From NCBI GenBank assembly GCA_937926065.1, contig CALANM010000103.1, forward strand, positions 1 to 17,204: 17,204 nt of DNA, in the 5' to 3' direction. Under the pieces are notes generated by a model. The model ran no database searches. It saw only the letters and a program-made list of their open reading frames with translations, and had not been told where the DNA came from. The translations under genes were made by a program, and so were the position numbers. Origin of the DNA: an uncultured Microbacterium sp. Its GTDB lineage: Bacteria; Actinomycetota; Actinomycetes; Actinomycetales; Microbacteriaceae. Each line of letters starts with the position of its first letter. The stretch's first letter is position 1. Positions 15,537 through 17,204 of this stretch are shown here, in pieces.

Positions 15537-15860
15537 ATGCGATCGCTCGTCATAGAGGAGGCCGACGACTCGGCGACGGGCTACGAAGAGCTGCTCCGGG
15601 TACCGGCGCTCAGCGTCGGCAGGTACCTGCTTCCCGCCGGCGGCGAAGACCTTCAGCAGCCTCACACCGAAGACGAGGTCTATGTCGTCCGCGCCGGCCG
15701 GGCGACCCTGCGCACTCCCCACGGCGACGCTCCCGCCGTCGCCGGCGCGGTGCTCTTCGTTCCCGCGGGCGAGGAGCATCGCTTCGTCGACATCGAGGAG
15801 GCGCTCGACGTGCTCGTGCTGTTCGGTCCCGCCGAGCATTCGAACGCGGCGCCTTCGTGA
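15537..15860 (+). CDS. Small cupin-domain protein
   Basis: A 107-residue single cupin barrel. Cupin motif 1 is QPHTEDEVYVVRAG (41-54) and motif 2 is VPAGEEHRFVDIE (75-87). Probable metal ligands are H43, E47 and H81; the first histidine usual in motif 1 (HxH) is Gln41 here, so metal binding would use three residues or a variant set. The function could be isomerase, dioxygenase or simple ligand binding; the sequence does not decide. GAGAGGAG lies about 6 bases before the ATG at 15537. It follows the dehydrogenase gene by 127 bases on the same strand and may share its regulation. No hairpin or ORF stands out between the two. Confidence 0.88.
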   Translation: MRSLVIEEADDSATGYEELLRVPALSVGRYLLPAGGEDLQQPHTEDEVYVVRAGRATLRTPHGDAPAVAGAVLFVPAGEEHRFVDIEEALDVLVLFGPAEHSNAAPS

Positions 15861-15889
15861 GCCGGCGACGCGACCGCGCTGATGCACGG

Positions 15890-16327
15890 TCAGGAGATCG
15901 CCTGTGCGAGGCCGAGGAGGATTCCCTCGGGGCCGCGGATGTAGCAGAGCCGGTACACGTCCTCGTAGCGGACGACCTCGCTGCTGACCAGCTCGGCCCC
16001 CAGCGGGGTGAGCCGGGCGAGGGCGGCATCGATGTCGTCGACCTCGAACATGACCCGCAGGTACCCGAGCGCGTTCACGGGCGCGGTCCGGTGGTCTTCG
16101 ACGATCTCCGGGGTGATGAAGCGGGAGAGCTCGATGCGTCCGTGCCCGTCCGGCATCCGCATCATGGCGACCTCGACATCCTGGGCGCCGAGGCCGGTCA
16201 CCTTCCCCGCCCATTCTCCCGCGACGTGATCGCGACCCTCGAGCTGCATGCCGAGGGCAGTGAAGAACTCGATGGCGGAGTCGAGGTCTTCGACGACGAT
16301 CCCGACGTTGTCGAACCGGAAAGCCAT
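15890..16327 (-). CDS. VOC superfamily (glyoxalase/bleomycin-resistance fold) protein
   Basis: A 145-residue protein with two VOC beta-alpha-beta-beta-beta modules. Module 1 begins FDNVGIVVEDLDSAIEFFTALGMQLEGR (5-32) and continues to GRIELSRF (63-70); module 2 is NALGYLRVMFEVDDIDAALARLTPLGAEL (85-113) to YIRGPEGILLGLAQ (129-142). The usual first metal-ligand histidine is Asn7 here and the last acidic ligand is not obvious, so it may be non-catalytic or use another metal set. The start at 16327 is firm: GAAGGAGG lies 5-6 bases upstream, and the N-terminus is the standard VOC one. A possible -10 (TATCCT) is about 25 bases upstream. The frame has no stop upstream and continues into the methyltransferase. 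Leu codons here are CTC 12, CTG 3, as expected for the host. Confidence 0.88.
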   Translation of the reverse strand: MAFRFDNVGIVVEDLDSAIEFFTALGMQLEGRDHVAGEWAGKVTGLGAQDVEVAMMRMPDGHGRIELSRFITPEIVEDHRTAPVNALGYLRVMFEVDDIDAALARLTPLGAELVSSEVVRYEDVYRLCYIRGPEGILLGLAQAIS

Positions 16328-17204
16328 GAGCGCCTCCTTCGCGGCGAGGATATCCGGTGCGCCGACGCGGCGGCACCCCCTCCGTGTCGGTGGTTTGGGT
16401 GACAATCGTGGAGGCGCCCGACCCGAGGGCGCCGCCGCTCTGCCGACGACGCGCGCCCGCGCGACATCGACATAGTCGGGATTGATCTCGAAGCCGACGA
16501 AGCGGCGCCCATGCCGGGCGCAGGCCACCGCGGTGGTGCCGCTGCCGGTGAACGGATCGAGCACCAGCCCGCCGGGCGGACAGCTGGACAGCACCATCCG
16601 CTCGACGATCTGCAGCGGCTTCTGGGTCGGATGGTCGGCGCGCTCCGGGTCCTGCCGATGGATGCGCGGCACGCTCCACAGGTCCTTCGGGTTGTAGCCG
16701 ACCTCCAGCCACTTCTTGCCCTCGAAGCGCGGCCGGCTGCGCGCCTTCTTGGTCTCGGCGTCGTACGGCACGCGCACCGAGTCCAGGTCGAAGTAGTAGT
16801 CGCGCGCCTTGGCGAAGAAGCCGATGTTGTCGTGCACCGACGAATACTTGCGCGTGGTGCCGCCCATGCTGGGCACGCGCCGGTCCCAGATGATCTCGTT
16901 GACCATCGTCAGCCGGCGCTTGAGCATCACGAACAGCTCGGGCGAGTACTGCCAGGTGCAGAACAGGTACAGCGAGCCGCGCGGCGACAGTTTGGGCACC
17001 ACCGCGTCGATCCAGCGCTCGGACCATTCCAGATAGGCCTGGCCCGACAGCCGGTCCGAATCGTTGCCGTAGTCCTTGCCGAGCCCGTAGGGCGGGTCGG
17101 CGACCACGAGATCGATCGAACCGTCGGCCAGCCGGCGCACGCCGTCGAGCACGTCCTCCTGGTACAGCAGGGCTGGCAGCGCCGGCGCGGCGGTCAGCGC
17201 GATC
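16328..17204 (-). CDS. DNA methyltransferase (beta-class adenine-N6/cytosine-N4 type), 5' end outside the window
   Basis: An SAM-dependent DNA amino-methyltransferase. Motif IV, DLVVADPPYGLGKDYG, comes first (about 17055-17110) and motif I, LVLDPFTGSGTTAVACARHGRRFVGFEINPDYV (about 16466-16564), comes last, the beta-class order; ADHPTQKPLQIVERMV precedes motif I as usual. The target site cannot be read. Conserved sequence ends near 16450; from there to 16328 the frame reads non-conserved, Pro/Arg-rich residues and then runs without a stop into the VOC gene. Leu codons are CTG 18, CTC 5, opposite to the neighbouring gene, and the protein resembles those of Xanthomonadaceae-like proteobacteria as I remember them. 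It is either a horizontally acquired, 3'-truncated gene or an assembly join. The frame is open to the right edge (...ALLYQEDVLDGVRRLADGS). Confidence 0.85.
16413..16433 (-). terminator. GC-rich hairpin at the end of the methyltransferase homology
   Basis: GGCGCCC (16413-16419) and GGGCGCC (16427-16433) form a perfect 7-bp stem with a 7-base loop, just past the last residues that look like methyltransferase. It lies inside the unterminated frame and lacks a T-tract. It may be a terminator or simply lie near the junction. Confidence 0.3.

Noticed and set aside
15531..17027. A 498-codon minus-strand frame across cupin, VOC and methyltransferase
   Set aside because: Frame-shifted reading of two real genes and antisense to the cupin gene; Arg-rich, no domain.
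16328..17204. Restriction-modification or phage-defence system
   Set aside because: Only a partial methyltransferase is visible and no endonuclease or other defence gene is in the window, so it cannot be supported.

Overview
The window looks like chromosome from a high-GC actinobacterium (roughly 70% G+C by inspection, strong G/C third-position bias), most likely Microbacterium or a close member of the Microbacteriaceae. Pointers are the TreY/GlgX pair, a DUF998-type membrane protein, a VanZ-RDD fusion, an actinobacterial 6C-like RNA and several apparently leaderless genes. The last ~750 bases differ: they encode a DNA methyltransferase with proteobacterium-like codon use, pointing to horizontal transfer or an assembly join.

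Layout. 1-2742 (minus): the start of treY (runs off the left edge) preceded by glgX/treX, a glycogen-to-trehalose module. 2872-3363 (minus): an unrecognised protein. 3364-3902: a 540-base interval without a conventional gene that is rich in RNA structure: a 6C-like small RNA with promoter and a perfect 17-bp terminator stem, then three hairpins (two with C-rich loops), an inverted repeat and a possible leader ORF. 3903-4979 (plus): DUF998-type membrane protein. 4939-5091 (minus): the orphan 3' end of an APC-type permease. 5092-5793 (minus): short-chain dehydrogenase, divergent from a class III aminotransferase (5937-7319).

7344-12072 (all minus): small membrane protein, crotonase-family protein, VanZ-RDD protein, then a MacB-like ABC exporter (permease and ATPase overlapping by ATGA) with a TetR regulator upstream and a tandem palindrome around the exporter promoter. 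12232-12963 (plus): FabG-like reductase, divergent from tetR. 12990-14435 (minus): MocR-type GntR/aminotransferase regulator, divergent from a 3-hydroxyisobutyrate-dehydrogenase-like gene (14537-15409) and a cupin (15537-15860), with a repeated 15-bp site in the shared intergenic region. 15890-16327 (minus): VOC/glyoxalase-fold protein whose reading frame is open, without a stop, into the upstream methyltransferase.

The most interesting part is 3500-3910. The C-rich loop of the 6C-like RNA (3559-3567) and a C6 loop further down (3708-3716) are each perfectly complementary over 9 nt to a G-rich, Shine-Dalgarno-like segment (3815-3826) in the leader of the DUF998 gene. That segment precedes a possible short leader ORF overlapping the DUF998 start, which suggests an undescribed RNA-based control unit. 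This is inference from sequence alone.
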